A DNA stretch of 64,000 bases from Neokomagataea tanensis (lineage in GTDB: Bacteria > Pseudomonadota > Alphaproteobacteria > Acetobacterales > Acetobacteraceae): assembly GCF_006542335.1 (NCBI RefSeq), contig NZ_CP032485.1, forward strand, positions 405,501-469,500, written 5' to 3'. Shown here piece after piece: positions 26,882-36,298 of the stretch. A program made the position numbers and the translations under genes. How positions within the stretch are numbered: the stretch's first letter is position 1; every line of letters begins with the position of its first letter. A model generated the notes under the pieces. The model saw only the letters and a list, made by a program, of their open reading frames with translations, had not been told where the DNA came from and did no database searches.

Positions 26882-27687
26882 TATGCTTTTTCTCCATAGG
26901 GTGGGCAGGTGTAACCGCGAGGAGAAAGTGTGAAAATTTCACAGCCGTCTTCCGTTACGCCGAGCATATGCTCGAACTGCGCCGACAGGGAACGGTCACG
27001 TGTTACGGCCGTCCAGCCATCATCTAAAATCTTTACGTCTGCACGCCCCAAATTCAGCATCGGCTCAATGGTGAAGACCATTCCGGGCACCAACTCGCGG
27101 CCATGCCCCGGCTTACCGTAATGCAGAATATTTGGCTCAGAATGAAATTCCCGCCCGATACCGTGGCCACAAAAATCTCTGACTACGGAGAGGCGGTTAC
27201 GCTCAGCGAAACTTTGGATTGCATGCCCAATGTCTCCCAAAGTATTTCCCGGCCGAACGGCTTTGATGCCCAGCATCAGCGATTGATGCGTCAACTCCAC
27301 CAGTTTTTCAGCTTTTTTTGCAATCTTACCTACTGTGTACATGCGCGAACTATCGCCGTACCAGCCATCAAGAATAGATGTCACATCAATGTTGAGGATA
27401 TCACCTTCAACTAAGACCTTGCTGCCGGGAATACCATGGCAGACGACATGGTTGATCGAAATACAGCATGACTTAGGAAAGCCACGATAATTCAAAGGTG
27501 CTGGAACTGCCCCATGCGCCAATGTGAAGTCATGCACTAATGTGTTCAGTTCTTCCGTCGTCACACCCGGACGAACGTGATCCCCGATCATGTCCAGTGT
27601 TTCGGCAACGAGACGCCCTGCCGCACGCAGACCCACAAAATCGTCTGCGTTGTATATTGTTATTCCACCGGCCATCGCGCTCATCAC
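26881..27687 (-). CDS. map: Methionine aminopeptidase type I
   Basis: 268 residues of the pita-bread fold. Metal ligands are visible: Asp pair in NIDVTSILDGWYGDSSRMY (about 107-125), His in GHGIGREFHSEPN (about 180), and Glu in VFTIEPML and near the C-terminus QFEHMLGVTEDG. It removes the initiator Met from new proteins in the cytoplasm. ATGs at codons 1, 2 and 5 are all possible starts; I kept the longest. Stop overlaps the ggt start by one base. The gene upstream (84 bases) is the D-Ala-D-Ala carboxypeptidase. Confidence 0.96.
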   Translation of the reverse strand: MMSAMAGGITIYNADDFVGLRAAGRLVAETLDMIGDHVRPGVTTEELNTLVHDFTLAHGAVPAPLNYRGFPKSCCISINHVVCHGIPGSKVLVEGDILNIDVTSILDGWYGDSSRMYTVGKIAKKAEKLVELTHQSLMLGIKAVRPGNTLGDIGHAIQSFAERNRLSVVRDFCGHGIGREFHSEPNILHYGKPGHGRELVPGMVFTIEPMLNLGRADVKILDDGWTAVTRDRSLSAQFEHMLGVTEDGCEIFTLSPRGYTCPPYGEKA

Positions 27688-27771
27688 CTTATTTCTTACA
27701 CTATGTGCGCGATAAGATGCGTCGATACGGACTGATCCGCAAGTTCTAGCGTTGCAATCCGTTCACAAACA

Positions 27772-28815
27772 TTAGCCGCGAACGCGGTGCTTTGTATGGT
27801 GGACAGCCCCTTGAGCGTGCAAACTTACCATACGCACGCTGCCAATATGGTGCGCCATACGCCTGTGACCTGACGCATCCGCAACCTCAACTGGTCGGCG
27901 CCCAGCGCCGTGACGCCCAGAAGAACGCCCGCCCGAACGCGCCGAAGCCATCAGTGTGGATTGGTGCATCAAAGGTTGCGGCGCCAGCCCCTTATCCGCA
28001 AAACCCCGATCCAAAAGCGCCGCCATCGCCATGGAACGGCTTGCATTGCTGGATGCGCCCATCACAACACCGATCAAACGCGTGTTTCCCCGTATGGCGG
28101 ATGTCACCAAATTATGCCCTGCCAAGTCGGTGTAACCAGTTTTAAGACCATCAGCACCTGAATAAATTTTCAGCATCGGGTCGTGGTTCGGAATAACCCG
28201 ACGATGAAAATAGAATTGCGGGACATCAAAATAATGGTAATCGCCGGGGAAATCGCTAATCAAACGCTGAGCCAATATCCCCAGATCATGCGCCGTCGTG
28301 ACCTGATCCGGGTCGGGCAGACCTGAAGCATTACGAAATGTCGTATTGGCCATGCCCAACGCACGCGCCTGCTGCGTCATGAGCTGAGCAAAACGCACTT
28401 CATCCCCACCCCCTAGGAATTCGCCCAAGGCGCAAGCCGCATCGTTTGCAGACTTCGTTACCAACGCCAGAATTGCCTGCTCCACCGTAAAGCGCGTACC
28501 GGGCACCAGACCGAGCTTCGACGGCTTTTGAATTGATGCATGAATTGAGACAGGTATCTGCTCATCAAGCGTAATTTGATGCGCTTGCAATGCCCGGAAA
28601 GCTAAATACAGCGTCATAAGCTTTGTGAGGGATGCTGGATAACGTTGCAGTTCCGCATCGCTTTGCGAGAGGACTTCGCCCGTTTGAGCATCAATGACGT
28701 AGCTGGAAATATGTCCGGGATATTGAGCCCAAGCCTTTCCCGCAGGGAAACACCCAATGCCTATAACCAAAACCAACGCAGAGAGTATAAAAGCCAAACG
28801 GGACGAGAAGCGCAT
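27772..28815 (-). CDS. D-alanyl-D-alanine carboxypeptidase, DacC/PBP5-like with a basic tail
   Basis: 347 residues. A signal peptide (about 1-31) is followed by an SxxK-class serine peptidase (S11): Ser62-Lys65 in ASLTK, Ser122-x-Asn124 in KSANDAA and Lys225-Thr-Gly227 in GLKTG. It trims the last D-Ala of peptidoglycan stem peptides. After the catalytic domain (about residue 290) comes a tail of about 58 residues rich in Arg, His, Gly and Ser, in place of the C-terminal beta domain and amphipathic helix of PBP5. The tail may bind the anionic wall or be disordered. Divergent from clpS. Confidence 0.88.
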   Translation of the reverse strand: MRFSSRLAFILSALVLVIGIGCFPAGKAWAQYPGHISSYVIDAQTGEVLSQSDAELQRYPASLTKLMTLYLAFRALQAHQITLDEQIPVSIHASIQKPSKLGLVPGTRFTVEQAILALVTKSANDAACALGEFLGGGDEVRFAQLMTQQARALGMANTTFRNASGLPDPDQVTTAHDLGILAQRLISDFPGDYHYFDVPQFYFHRRVIPNHDPMLKIYSGADGLKTGYTDLAGHNLVTSAIRGNTRLIGVVMGASSNASRSMAMAALLDRGFADKGLAPQPLMHQSTLMASARSGGRSSGRHGAGRRPVEVADASGHRRMAHHIGSVRMVSLHAQGAVHHTKHRVRG

Positions 28816-29177
28816 TATCTGGCAGCCTTTGAGCGTGACCGTGGTGACGGGGCCTGAACATCAAGACACAGAAACTGCACCACCGGCCCCGGCCGGGCAG
28901 CGCAACCAACACTGGAACACCTCGGGGAAGCGCTCATTTAAGTGAAGCCACCATTTAGGCGCGGTCTTGCTTATCCGTCTATGATGTTTCTGAATTTATT
29001 TAATATTTTGTGAAGGTGGCAAAAACATGGTGCCTCTACAGGCGCAGATGCAAGATTCGTACAAATTTTCTCTTCTCTTACCCACCCATCCACTCCATAT
29101 TCTGTAATGTCATGGTTTTATCGGCATCACGCACCCATCCCACTCGCCCCACCCGTTCAGACTGGCACGGCAGCGCA
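28816..29177. other. Gap between dacC-like gene and clpS
   Basis: A 362-base divergent intergenic region. It must carry promoters for both genes. The left half is GC-rich without clear signal; 28980-29010 is AT-rich and could hold the clpS -10 element, but I cannot fix a promoter. No RNA gene or ORF of merit is seen. Confidence 0.4.
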
Positions 29178-29540
29178 ATGCGCGCCCCGGTCATGACGAG
29201 TCCCGGCACCATTCCTCCGTCCCCAGAAGACGGAGCCGACCACGAGTTCGAAATAGACGTTGTCGTCCGCCCCCGAACCCGTACGCGCAAGCCTTCTATG
29301 TTCACCGTTCTGATGCTCAACGACGACTACACTCCCATGGAATTTGTGGTGCATGTTCTTGAGCGTTTTTTCGGCAAATCCCGCGATGAAGCCACTGATA
29401 TCATGCTCGAAGTCCACCAGCATGGCGTCGGCGTTTGTGGCGTCTTTACTTATGAAGTAGCCGAGAGCAAAGTGGCTCATGTCATGGAACTGGCCCGCAA
29501 AAACCAGCACCCATTGCAGTGTACCCTTGAAAAGGAGTGA
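29178..29540 (+). CDS. clpS: ATP-dependent Clp protease adaptor
   Basis: About 120 residues from the ATG at 29178. The core has the ClpS pattern: [24 protein letters not shown], with the N-end-degron pocket residues LNDDYTPME, then [24 protein letters not shown], and a C-terminal helix. It hands N-degron substrates to ClpA. The preceding segment is a polar, acidic N-terminal tail (about 40 residues) that is longer than in E. coli ClpS. Starts at 29112 or 29193 are also possible; no strong ribosome site decides. Followed 130 bases later by clpA, its functional partner. Confidence 0.88.
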   Translation: MRAPVMTSPGTIPPSPEDGADHEFEIDVVVRPRTRTRKPSMFTVLMLNDDYTPMEFVVHVLERFFGKSRDEATDIMLEVHQHGVGVCGVFTYEVAESKVAHVMELARKNQHPLQCTLEKE

Positions 29541-29670
29541 CCCCGGTTCCACTCTTTTTAAAAGCTAATCCTGAACCGGAACGTTAGACCTACTTAGACT
29601 GCGTTTGTGATGGGCCCTGAGCCACTATCACACCAAGATGCCTCATTGAGAGAGGCCGAGAGGAGCGCCC

Positions 29671-31986
29671 ATGCTGTCCCGTATGCTCGAACAGACACTT
29701 CACCGCGCTCTCACATTCGCCGGGGACCGACATCACGAATATGCCACGCTTGAACACTTGCTGCTCGGCCTTACCGAAGACCCCGATGCACTCGCAGTGT
29801 TCCATGCTTGCGGCGTAGATCTGGACAGACTCCGCACAGAATTGACGGAATTTCTGGACAAAGATCTGTCTGGCCTCGCGTCCGAACGCAGCGTAGACCC
29901 CAAACCGACAGCCGCATTCCAACGCGTTATCCAACGGGCAGCCATCCACGTTCAAAGCACCGGCCGGGAAGACGTTACTGGCGCCAATGTTTTGGTTGCT
30001 CTTTTCGCTGAGCGCGAAAGCCATGCCGTCTACTTCCTGCAACTGCAGGACATGACGCGCCTCGACGCTGTAAACTTCATTTCGCATGGCATTGCGAAGG
30101 CACCAGACCGTGGGCACCGTAAAACCCCACCCTCTTCCGCTCAAAACTCGGACCAAGAAGCTCCACCGCGGAAAGAGAAGACGAAAGAAGGCGCCCTCGC
30201 CACTTACTGCGTCGACCTCAACGCCCGTGCACATGCTGGCAAAATTGACCCGCTTATCGGCCGTGATCAGGAAATCGAACGTACAATTCAAATTCTGTGC
30301 CGTCGCACGAAAAATAACCCGCTTTTTGTTGGTGACCCCGGCGTTGGTAAAACTGCCATTGCTGAAGGCTTAGCGCGACGCATAATCGAGAAAGACGTCC
30401 CTGAAGTCCTACATGAAGCAACCATTTACGCATTGGACATGGGGGCCCTGCTCGCTGGCACACGCTATCGTGGTGATTTCGAAGAACGCCTGAAAGCCGT
30501 CGTCACCGAATTGGACGCAACGCCGCACGCTATTCTCTTCATTGACGAAATTCATACCGTCATCGGCGCTGGCTCTACTTCAGGCGGCGCTATGGACGCG
30601 TCCAACCTCCTGAAGCCAGCCCTCGCAGCAGGAACTCTACGCTGCATCGGCTCGACCACCTATAAAGAGTTCAGGCAGCATTTCGAAAAGGACCGTGCAC
30701 TCGTTCGGCGCTTTCAAAAAATCGATGTGCCAGAGCCAACAATTGAAGATGCGATCAAAATTCTTCGTGGCCTGAAAACGAGCTACGAAAAGTATCATAA
30801 CGTCCGTTACACCGATGAAGCCTTACGTGGCGCTGTAGAACTCGCGGCCAAATACGTCCATGACCGCAAGCTGCCCGATAAAGCCATCGACGTGATCGAC
30901 GAAGTTGGCGCGGCGCGGATGCTCGTACCCGAAAACAAACGCAAAAAAACAGTCACCCTTAAAGACGTTGAAGATGCGATTGCCAAAATTGCGCGCATCC
31001 CGCCCAAAAGCGTCTCAGCGGATGACCGCGAAACACTCCGCACTTTGGAGCGCGACCTGCGTAATATGGTCTTTGGCCAAGATAAAGCGATCGAGACACT
31101 CTCCTCCGCCATTAAACTCTCACGTGCTGGCTTGAGAGAGCCTGAAAAGCCAATAGGCAATTATCTCTTCTCCGGCCCCACAGGCGTTGGTAAAACCGAA
31201 ATTGCTCGCCAGTTAGCCACTTCACTCGGGGTTGAGCTTATCCGGTTTGATATGTCGGAATATATGGAGCGCCATTCCATATCCCGCCTGCTCGGTGCAC
31301 CACCCGGATATGTAGGATTTGACCAAGGCGGTCTGCTGACCGATGCCATCGACCAGCACCCGCATGCCGTTCTCCTGCTGGACGAAATTGAAAAAGCTCA
31401 CCCCGAGCTGTTCAACATCCTCCTGCAGGTAATGGATAACGGGCGCCTGACAGACCATAACGGCAAGACCGTAGACTTCCGTAATGTCATTCTTATCATG
31501 ACAACCAATGCGGGCGCGTCAGACCTTTCCAAGGAAGCCGTCGGCTTTGGCCGCACAATCCGCACCGGCGAAGACGAAGAAGCAATCAAGCGGTTCTTTA
31601 CACCTGAATTCCGCAACCGCCTTGATGCAATTATTCCCTTCGCGAACCTAACACCCGAGACTGTTGGTCGTGTCGTCGAGAAGTTTATCTTCCAGCTCGA
31701 AGCACAACTTGCAGACCGTAACGTCACAATCGAGATTTCCTCTGCGGCAAAAGAATGGCTGGCAGAGCGTGGCTATGATCGCCTCTATGGGGCACGTCCA
31801 CTAGGGCGTGTCATCCAAGAGCAAATCAAAAAGCCATTGGCTGAAGAACTCTTGTTTGGCCGCTTGGCACAAGGCGGAACCGTCGCCATTGGGCTCAAAA
31901 ACAAGGCCCTAACCTTCGATATATCCGAAGCAGACGGCACAACTTCCAAGCCAGAAAACGCTTCAAAGGACGAAGCTGCAAGTTAA
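29671..31986 (+). CDS. clpA: ATP-dependent Clp protease ATP-binding subunit
   Basis: 771 residues with the full ClpA layout: N domain (1-140, Clp_N repeats), D1 AAA+ with Walker A GDPGVGKT near 222 and Walker [15 protein letters not shown]2 AAA+ with [14 protein letters not shown] and [13 protein letters not shown], and the C-terminal sensor/D2-small domain. It unfolds substrates for ClpP. A strong ribosome site, GAGGAG, is placed 5-6 bases before the ATG. It follows clpS, with an alternative antisense reading of about 230 codons rejected. A strong terminator follows. Confidence 0.97.
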   Translation: MLSRMLEQTLHRALTFAGDRHHEYATLEHLLLGLTEDPDALAVFHACGVDLDRLRTELTEFLDKDLSGLASERSVDPKPTAAFQRVIQRAAIHVQSTGREDVTGANVLVALFAERESHAVYFLQLQDMTRLDAVNFISHGIAKAPDRGHRKTPPSSAQNSDQEAPPRKEKTKEGALATYCVDLNARAHAGKIDPLIGRDQEIERTIQILCRRTKNNPLFVGDPGVGKTAIAEGLARRIIEKDVPEVLHEATIYALDMGALLAGTRYRGDFEERLKAVVTELDATPHAILFIDEIHTVIGAGSTSGGAMDASNLLKPALAAGTLRCIGSTTYKEFRQHFEKDRALVRRFQKIDVPEPTIEDAIKILRGLKTSYEKYHNVRYTDEALRGAVELAAKYVHDRKLPDKAIDVIDEVGAARMLVPENKRKKTVTLKDVEDAIAKIARIPPKSVSADDRETLRTLERDLRNMVFGQDKAIETLSSAIKLSRAGLREPEKPIGNYLFSGPTGVGKTEIARQLATSLGVELIRFDMSEYMERHSISRLLGAPPGYVGFDQGGLLTDAIDQHPHAVLLLDEIEKAHPELFNILLQVMDNGRLTDHNGKTVDFRNVILIMTTNAGASDLSKEAVGFGRTIRTGEDEEAIKRFFTPEFRNRLDAIIPFANLTPETVGRVVEKFIFQLEAQLADRNVTIEISSAAKEWLAERGYDRLYGARPLGRVIQEQIKKPLAEELLFGRLAQGGTVAIGLKNKALTFDISEADGTTSKPENASKDEAAS

Positions 31987-31990
31987 GCCC

Positions 31991-32030
31991 AAAGGAAAAC
32001 CCCCTCACATCAGTGAGGGGGTTTTCCTTT
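31991..32030. terminator. Strong bidirectional terminator after clpA
   Basis: A perfect 18-bp stem (31991-32008 with 32013-32030) around a 4-base ATCA loop, with A-rich and T-rich ends. It lies between clpA (+) and the DUF3465 gene (-), touching the latter's stop codon. Confidence 0.95.
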
Positions 32031-32031
32031 A

Positions 32032-32502
32032 TCATTCGTATTTCTGACCATTTACAACGACATAACCCGCCCAAGCCCATGAACGTCCGGTGCCATGATG
32101 GGTCCAATCAATCCCTTGGCTGCGTAAGTTGTCAAAATAATACCGCCCCTGAACATCGACTTGGTCTTGTTTATTTACCCACGGCCAAGCTGGGGCGCTC
32201 ATTCGATCCAAATCCGACACAATGCGAATTGACACACCTGAACCAACATTGACGTAGAAATAGCCGTGCCAACCGCTTCGTGTACGCTTCGCCCGGGGAG
32301 CAACCGCTACCACACGCCCGCAAATATGCTCCGGCAAGTCGATGCCAGTTGCGCCATTTTGGAGAAAACCCTGTTGGTCTTTTAGGAACTGAGCATTATC
32401 GCACGCACTCGGCATCGTACCGGCAGCATGCACCTCTCCGACAATCCCTACGAACGCCAGCACAGATGCGGCACCGATATGCGAAAATCTCTTCATCGAC
32501 AT
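32032..32502 (-). CDS. Secreted DUF3465 protein
   Basis: 156 residues with a Sec signal peptide (about 1-26, ending VHA/AG). It has one probable disulfide (Cys36 and Cys61 in MPSACDN and HICGRV) and the family's closing pattern IDWTHHGTGRSWAWAGYVVVNGQKYE-like, of which WTHH and GYV..NGQ.Y recur in DUF3465 proteins. The central stretch resembles an OB-like strand series (HGYFYVNVGSGVSIRIVSDLDR). Function unknown; it may bind a small molecule or oligosaccharide in the periplasm. An AGGAAGG ribosome site sits about 10 bases before the ATG. Confidence 0.7.
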   Translation of the reverse strand: MSMKRFSHIGAASVLAFVGIVGEVHAAGTMPSACDNAQFLKDQQGFLQNGATGIDLPEHICGRVVAVAPRAKRTRSGWHGYFYVNVGSGVSIRIVSDLDRMSAPAWPWVNKQDQVDVQGRYYFDNLRSQGIDWTHHGTGRSWAWAGYVVVNGQKYE

Positions 32503-32692
32503 TGAGCGCTTATCCTTCCTAGGATTGTTTTTTGACCATGCCTTTATTTTAAATCAAAAAATATTAGCCAACAAATATATTGTTTTTTGAAAAGTTTTTT
32601 ATATCAATAATGAATGTATCTCTGAATTTTTATAAAGTTTTCAACAATCTACATTACTTTCACCACTACCAGAGACTGATAAAAAAATAACT

Positions 32693-32723
32693 TTGACCTA
32701 CCTCAACCTATCCTGACTATAAT
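32693..32723 (+). promoter_or_regulatory. Candidate promoter for the P1 peptidase gene
   Basis: TTGACC (32693-32698) and a perfect TATAAT (32718-32723), separated by 19 bases, about 110 bases before the start. It lies in the AT-rich 327-base gap 32503-32829, which otherwise holds no gene and should also contain the promoter of the opposite-strand DUF3465 gene. Confidence 0.45.
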
Positions 32724-32841
32724 CTTTCACAATGAAAATTTTTGCAGTAAATTTACCCCTGATTGGGCACGAACCAAACTTCGTCTACCCCAAAACGTTT
32801 CAAACCATTTCTCAACCTTATCATTCTTTGTGAAAAGCATT

Positions 32842-33990
32842 ATGCGCAGCGCCAAGACCCTATCTCCACACGCTTTAAAAACCACACGGCGCGGCCTTAT
32901 TGCTGGCGGTGCGGCTTTCTTATTTAATCCCCCACACCTTCTTTCAGCCCCACCGCGCGTCCATGGAAAAGTCGGCCCCCGCAACCTTATAACTGATGTG
33001 CCCGGTATTAAGGTCGGTTACGCGGATGCCCCGTCCAACTGCACGGGCGTCACAGTTATCTTGCCTGACACCCACGCAATCGCTGCTGTAGATATCCGTG
33101 GTGGCGGCCCCGCGACGCGCGAAACCGACACGCTAACGCTTGGCAACCTTGTTCATACCGTAGACGCAATTGTACTATCCGGCGGGTCCGTATACGGCCT
33201 CGCTGCCGGAGATGGAGCCGCAGCATGGCTCGGGGCACATGGAAGAGGTTTCTCATTCCACCCGAGCGCGTCCGTTCCCTCAGCACCAATCGTCCCCACC
33301 GCAGCTCTTTATGACCTTGCAACCGGAGGCGACAAAAACTGGGGCGAAGACCCGCCATACCATGCACTCGGCCTCGCCGCAGTCTCACGCGCGTCCGAAA
33401 CTTTTCCCCTCGGCACGCATGGCGCAGGCTTCGGCGCAACAGCAGGGGCGCTCAAGGGCGGCCTTGGCTCTGCTTCTTACATTACGCATGAAGGCATCAC
33501 AGTAGGCGCCATCGTTGCGTGTAATTCTTTTGGTTCAGTCGTAGCGCCGGGCGGAAAACAATTCTGGGCTGGCACTTACGAAGTCGGGCGAGAATTTGGC
33601 GGCTTGGGCGCACCAAAATATGACGTTGATTCTGAAGACTGGGGCCTCGCAAAATTAAACCCTGCCCCGCGCGCCAATACCACTCTTGCCTGCATCGCCA
33701 CAGATATTGCCCTGAGCAATGATGAACTTAAACGTGTGGCCATGATGGCGCAAAACGGCATGGGCCGCGCGATACGCCCCGTACACTCCCCTTTTGACGG
33801 GGATATTATCTTTGCCCTTTCAACCTCACGTCAAGCTAACCCGCACCCCGCAACATCGCTTGAACGCGACATTCTGGTTACGCGCATTGGCTCCATTGCC
33901 TCTGACGTTCTGGCGCGCGCTATTGCCCGTGGCGTCTACCTAGCAACATGCCCTCCAGGTATGACGGCTCAACAATGGTCAAGCCTCTGA
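32842..33990 (+). CDS. P1 (S58) family aminopeptidase/amidase, Tat-exported
   Basis: 382 residues from the ATG at 32842; a GTG at 32830 would add four. The N-terminus has a twin-arginine signal (TTRRGLIAGG, Arg16-Arg17) and a hydrophobic core. The body is the DmpA/NylC-like P1 fold: GNLITDVPGIKVGYADA-like start, IRGGGPATRETD, LSGGSVYGLAAGDG and CNSFGSVVAPG. The self-cleavage site is Asn279/Thr280 in RANTTLACIATD, where Thr becomes the N-terminal nucleophile as in NylC. It likely cleaves N-terminal residues or amides of peptides in the periplasm. Nothing is lost from the active site. Convergent with the Tat-exported phosphoesterase gene. Confidence 0.85.
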   Translation: MRSAKTLSPHALKTTRRGLIAGGAAFLFNPPHLLSAPPRVHGKVGPRNLITDVPGIKVGYADAPSNCTGVTVILPDTHAIAAVDIRGGGPATRETDTLTLGNLVHTVDAIVLSGGSVYGLAAGDGAAAWLGAHGRGFSFHPSASVPSAPIVPTAALYDLATGGDKNWGEDPPYHALGLAAVSRASETFPLGTHGAGFGATAGALKGGLGSASYITHEGITVGAIVACNSFGSVVAPGGKQFWAGTYEVGREFGGLGAPKYDVDSEDWGLAKLNPAPRANTTLACIATDIALSNDELKRVAMMAQNGMGRAIRPVHSPFDGDIIFALSTSRQANPHPATSLERDILVTRIGSIASDVLARAIARGVYLATCPPGMTAQQWSSL

Positions 33991-34072
33991 GGGTAGCCCG
34001 TAGAAAACACTTTCATGTAATCGCGGACGGAGAACTCGTCGTTACCTCCTCCCCGCGATTACCGTTGCCGCA

Positions 34073-35014
34073 TTAGAATGTCGTAATATTCGGGCTTACC
34101 GTTTGAAAACCATAAGTACGATACTCAGTACGGACCACGTTGTTTTCAACATGCACAACCATATAGCCCTCCGGCGTACCAAGATGTTCGCCATGCCACC
34201 AGTTACCGCACACCGCGCCGCCTGTAATGTATGGAACGCCGTTCAAATCCACCCGCTCCAGCACATGCGTATGGCCCTGCAATACAGCTAAAATATTATG
34301 TCCGTGCAAAAGAGCCAGAATTTCACGTGTGTTTACAGTGCACAATGCCGATGGGCGTAGCTTAGTATGGTCCAGGTCTGTATAGGTTCCAAAGGCCGTA
34401 ACCATTGGTATATGCGTTACTACAATAATTGGCGCCCCCGCCGGCAATGCCGCAAGCGTTATCTTCAGCCACGCCAACTGGGCCGCATCATAGCGCCCCT
34501 CGTATTTCCGGTCATCGGTAAGACCAATAGAGTCCAAAACAATAAAATGTACGCCCTTATGCTCAAAGCTATAATATGTTTGACCATATTTCCGGCGGAA
34601 GTAATTTTTACCAAATTCCGGGTCTGATAATGATGCGCCGCTCTGCGGATAAACGCCGAAGCAATCATGATTACCAATAGTATGATAGATTTTCTTACCG
34701 ATCACTTGCTCCGTCATTTCATAGAGATCGATAAGCTTGTTTGCCCTTTCTTTCGATACGCCTAACGCGTCGAAAACGTGGTCCCCGCCTTGAACAACAA
34801 AATCAGCTTTTTCGTTGCTGATCGCCCTAAAAGCCATCTGGCAGCCTTTCAAACCATCCAGTTCCGGCTGCAAATGCGTATCTGTCATAAATACAAACGT
34901 AAAAGCGTCATGCCCTGATGCTGCGGCACGCGTATTAGAGGCACCGGACACTGCCGCCACTCCGGCCAGCGCCCCAGTACCACCCAATAAATGACGACGT
35001 GACACACCAGACAT
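34073..35014 (-). CDS. Tat-exported calcineurin-like phosphoesterase
   Basis: 313 residues. SRRHLLGGTGALAG at the N-terminus is a twin-arginine signal. The metallophosphatase motifs follow in order: FVFMTDTHLQ (metal 1), VVQGGDHVFD (metal 2), TIGNHD, VVTHIPM and QGHTHVLE. It would hydrolyse a phosphoester in the periplasm; substrate unknown. Length and motif set are complete. The gene is transcribed toward the P1 peptidase gene; about 80 bases separate the stops. Confidence 0.88.
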   Translation of the reverse strand: MSGVSRRHLLGGTGALAGVAAVSGASNTRAAASGHDAFTFVFMTDTHLQPELDGLKGCQMAFRAISNEKADFVVQGGDHVFDALGVSKERANKLIDLYEMTEQVIGKKIYHTIGNHDCFGVYPQSGASLSDPEFGKNYFRRKYGQTYYSFEHKGVHFIVLDSIGLTDDRKYEGRYDAAQLAWLKITLAALPAGAPIIVVTHIPMVTAFGTYTDLDHTKLRPSALCTVNTREILALLHGHNILAVLQGHTHVLERVDLNGVPYITGGAVCGNWWHGEHLGTPEGYMVVHVENNVVRTEYRTYGFQTVSPNITTF

Positions 35015-35215
35015 AAGCTTTCCCCTATCGAATATCTAAAAAGCAATAAACTCGACTACATTATGGGAAAACTTAAAGGCCAATAATGGCACTCAGGTAA
35101 AGCCGCGTTACGCGCTGTCCTACAAAGTTCATATTTCTGGATGGGCCAGCACCGAAGCAACAAGCTGCGCCTCCCGCATAGCCCATTTAAAGTACCACTT
35201 TGACGCGTACTGGCT

Positions 35216-35252
35216 GGCGTATTTGAAACATTACACGTTTACCAAATACGCC
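35216..35252. repeat. 10-bp inverted repeat downstream of queH
   Basis: GGCGTATTTG (35216-35225) and CAAATACGCC (35243-35252) with a 17-base spacer that can form a few extra pairs. It follows the queH stop on the minus strand by about 19 bases; no T-run follows. The remaining bases 35015-35215 hold no gene that I can support. Confidence 0.5.
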
Positions 35253-35270
35253 CAGACGAACTTCAAACCG

Positions 35271-35930
35271 TCAGTCTTTACTCTCTGTCCCATAATATAA
35301 TTTGCCGATTTCAATGGCCGGGCGCCCTTGGCTACGCCGGTGCATGTTTGTGTCCCGCAAAGAATAGGCACAGCCACAATATTCCTGCTGGTAGAACTGC
35401 TCCTGCTTGCTGATTTCAATCATCCGCGCGGCACCACCGCCCTTGCGCCAATTAAAATCCCAATAGGACAAACCTTCATATGGAGTGACGGCACGCTGCC
35501 CACAATCATTAATCTGGGCCATGTTCTTCCAGCGCGAAATACCAAGCGAACTGGTCATAACAGGGAAGCCGTTCTCATGTGCGTATAAAGCAGTGCGCTC
35601 AAAACGCATATCAAAGCACATGGTGCAACGCGTCCCGCGTTCTGGCTCCCACTCCATACCCTTCGCCCGGGCGAACCAATTATCCCGGTCGTAATCAGCA
35701 TCAATAAATGGAACATTATGCTTTTCAGCGAACCGAACATTTTCGTCCTTACGCAGCAGGTATTCCCGCTCAGGATGAATATTCGGATTGTAGAAAAAAA
35801 TCGTGTAATCAATACCGGATGCCGTCATCGCTTCCATCACCTCCCCGGAACAGGGGGCGCAGCATGAATGCAGCAACACTTTCTTCTGCCCATCCGGTGG
35901 CGTGAGAAGAGGACGGCTATTTTTAGTCAT
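35271..35930 (-). CDS. queH: Epoxyqueuosine reductase QueH
   Basis: 219 residues of the QueH (former DUF208) family, which performs the last step of queuosine tRNA modification. Conserved cysteines are visible: adjacent Cys23-Cys24 with Cys27 in [12 protein letters not shown], Cys102 and Cys105 in RCTMCFDM, and Cys185/Cys187 in EYCGCAYS. They make the iron-sulfur cluster and the neighbouring redox/metal site in this family. [11 protein letters not shown] is also typical. Non-homologous to QueG. No other queuosine gene is near. Confidence 0.95.
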   Translation of the reverse strand: MTKNSRPLLTPPDGQKKVLLHSCCAPCSGEVMEAMTASGIDYTIFFYNPNIHPEREYLLRKDENVRFAEKHNVPFIDADYDRDNWFARAKGMEWEPERGTRCTMCFDMRFERTALYAHENGFPVMTSSLGISRWKNMAQINDCGQRAVTPYEGLSYWDFNWRKGGGAARMIEISKQEQFYQQEYCGCAYSLRDTNMHRRSQGRPAIEIGKLYYGTESKD

Positions 35931-35994
35931 TGAACACTTCCTTCTGCGGCTCTCTCAGCAGGTTTTATAATTCCGTTGGGGAAACCCCAAAATA

Positions 35995-36221
35995 TCAGAT
36001 GTCGCATGGGGCAGGTCCGTACGGCTTGATCTCTGGTCGGGCGTTGAGCACTGCCGCCAACCACCCCCTGAAATCTAAGCCCACTTGCCGACTATCATAC
36101 CCGCTTTGATGCGTAACGGCCCGGGAGCATCCGAAACTTCATCAAACACTGCATCAGCCGGACTGGCACTGCTACCCTGCGCGGTTGCCAAGCCATACCA
36201 GCAATGCTCCTTGGAAGGAAA
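35995..36221 (-). other. Intergenic stretch with frameshifted protein-like remnants
   Basis: Part of the 368-base gap 35931-36298. On the minus strand two short open frames overlap with a +1 shift: 36075-36221 (48 codons, containing EHCWYGLATAQGSSASPADA) and a second frame ending at 35995 (containing GYDSRQVGLDFRGWLAAVL and PEIKPYGPAPCDI). Both have natural-looking composition but neither has a start codon with a ribosome site. This could be a decayed gene end. The plus strand also has a short open frame here, so chance cannot be excluded. A 6-bp hairpin (35976-35990) follows. Confidence 0.3.
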
Positions 36222-36298
36222 TTAGAATTTACACGACAAGGCCAGAAAAAACAGGAGATGACCGGACCGCTTCTTACGGTTCCCTCATGGATATCGGC

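Noticed and set aside
29590..30291. 233-codon open frame opposite clpA
   Set aside because: Overlaps the ClpA N domain and D1, which are certain; composition is not protein-like.
35040..35293. Open plus-strand frame between the phosphoesterase and queH genes
   Set aside because: About 85 codons but no start codon or ribosome site, and it runs antisense into queH; likely chance.
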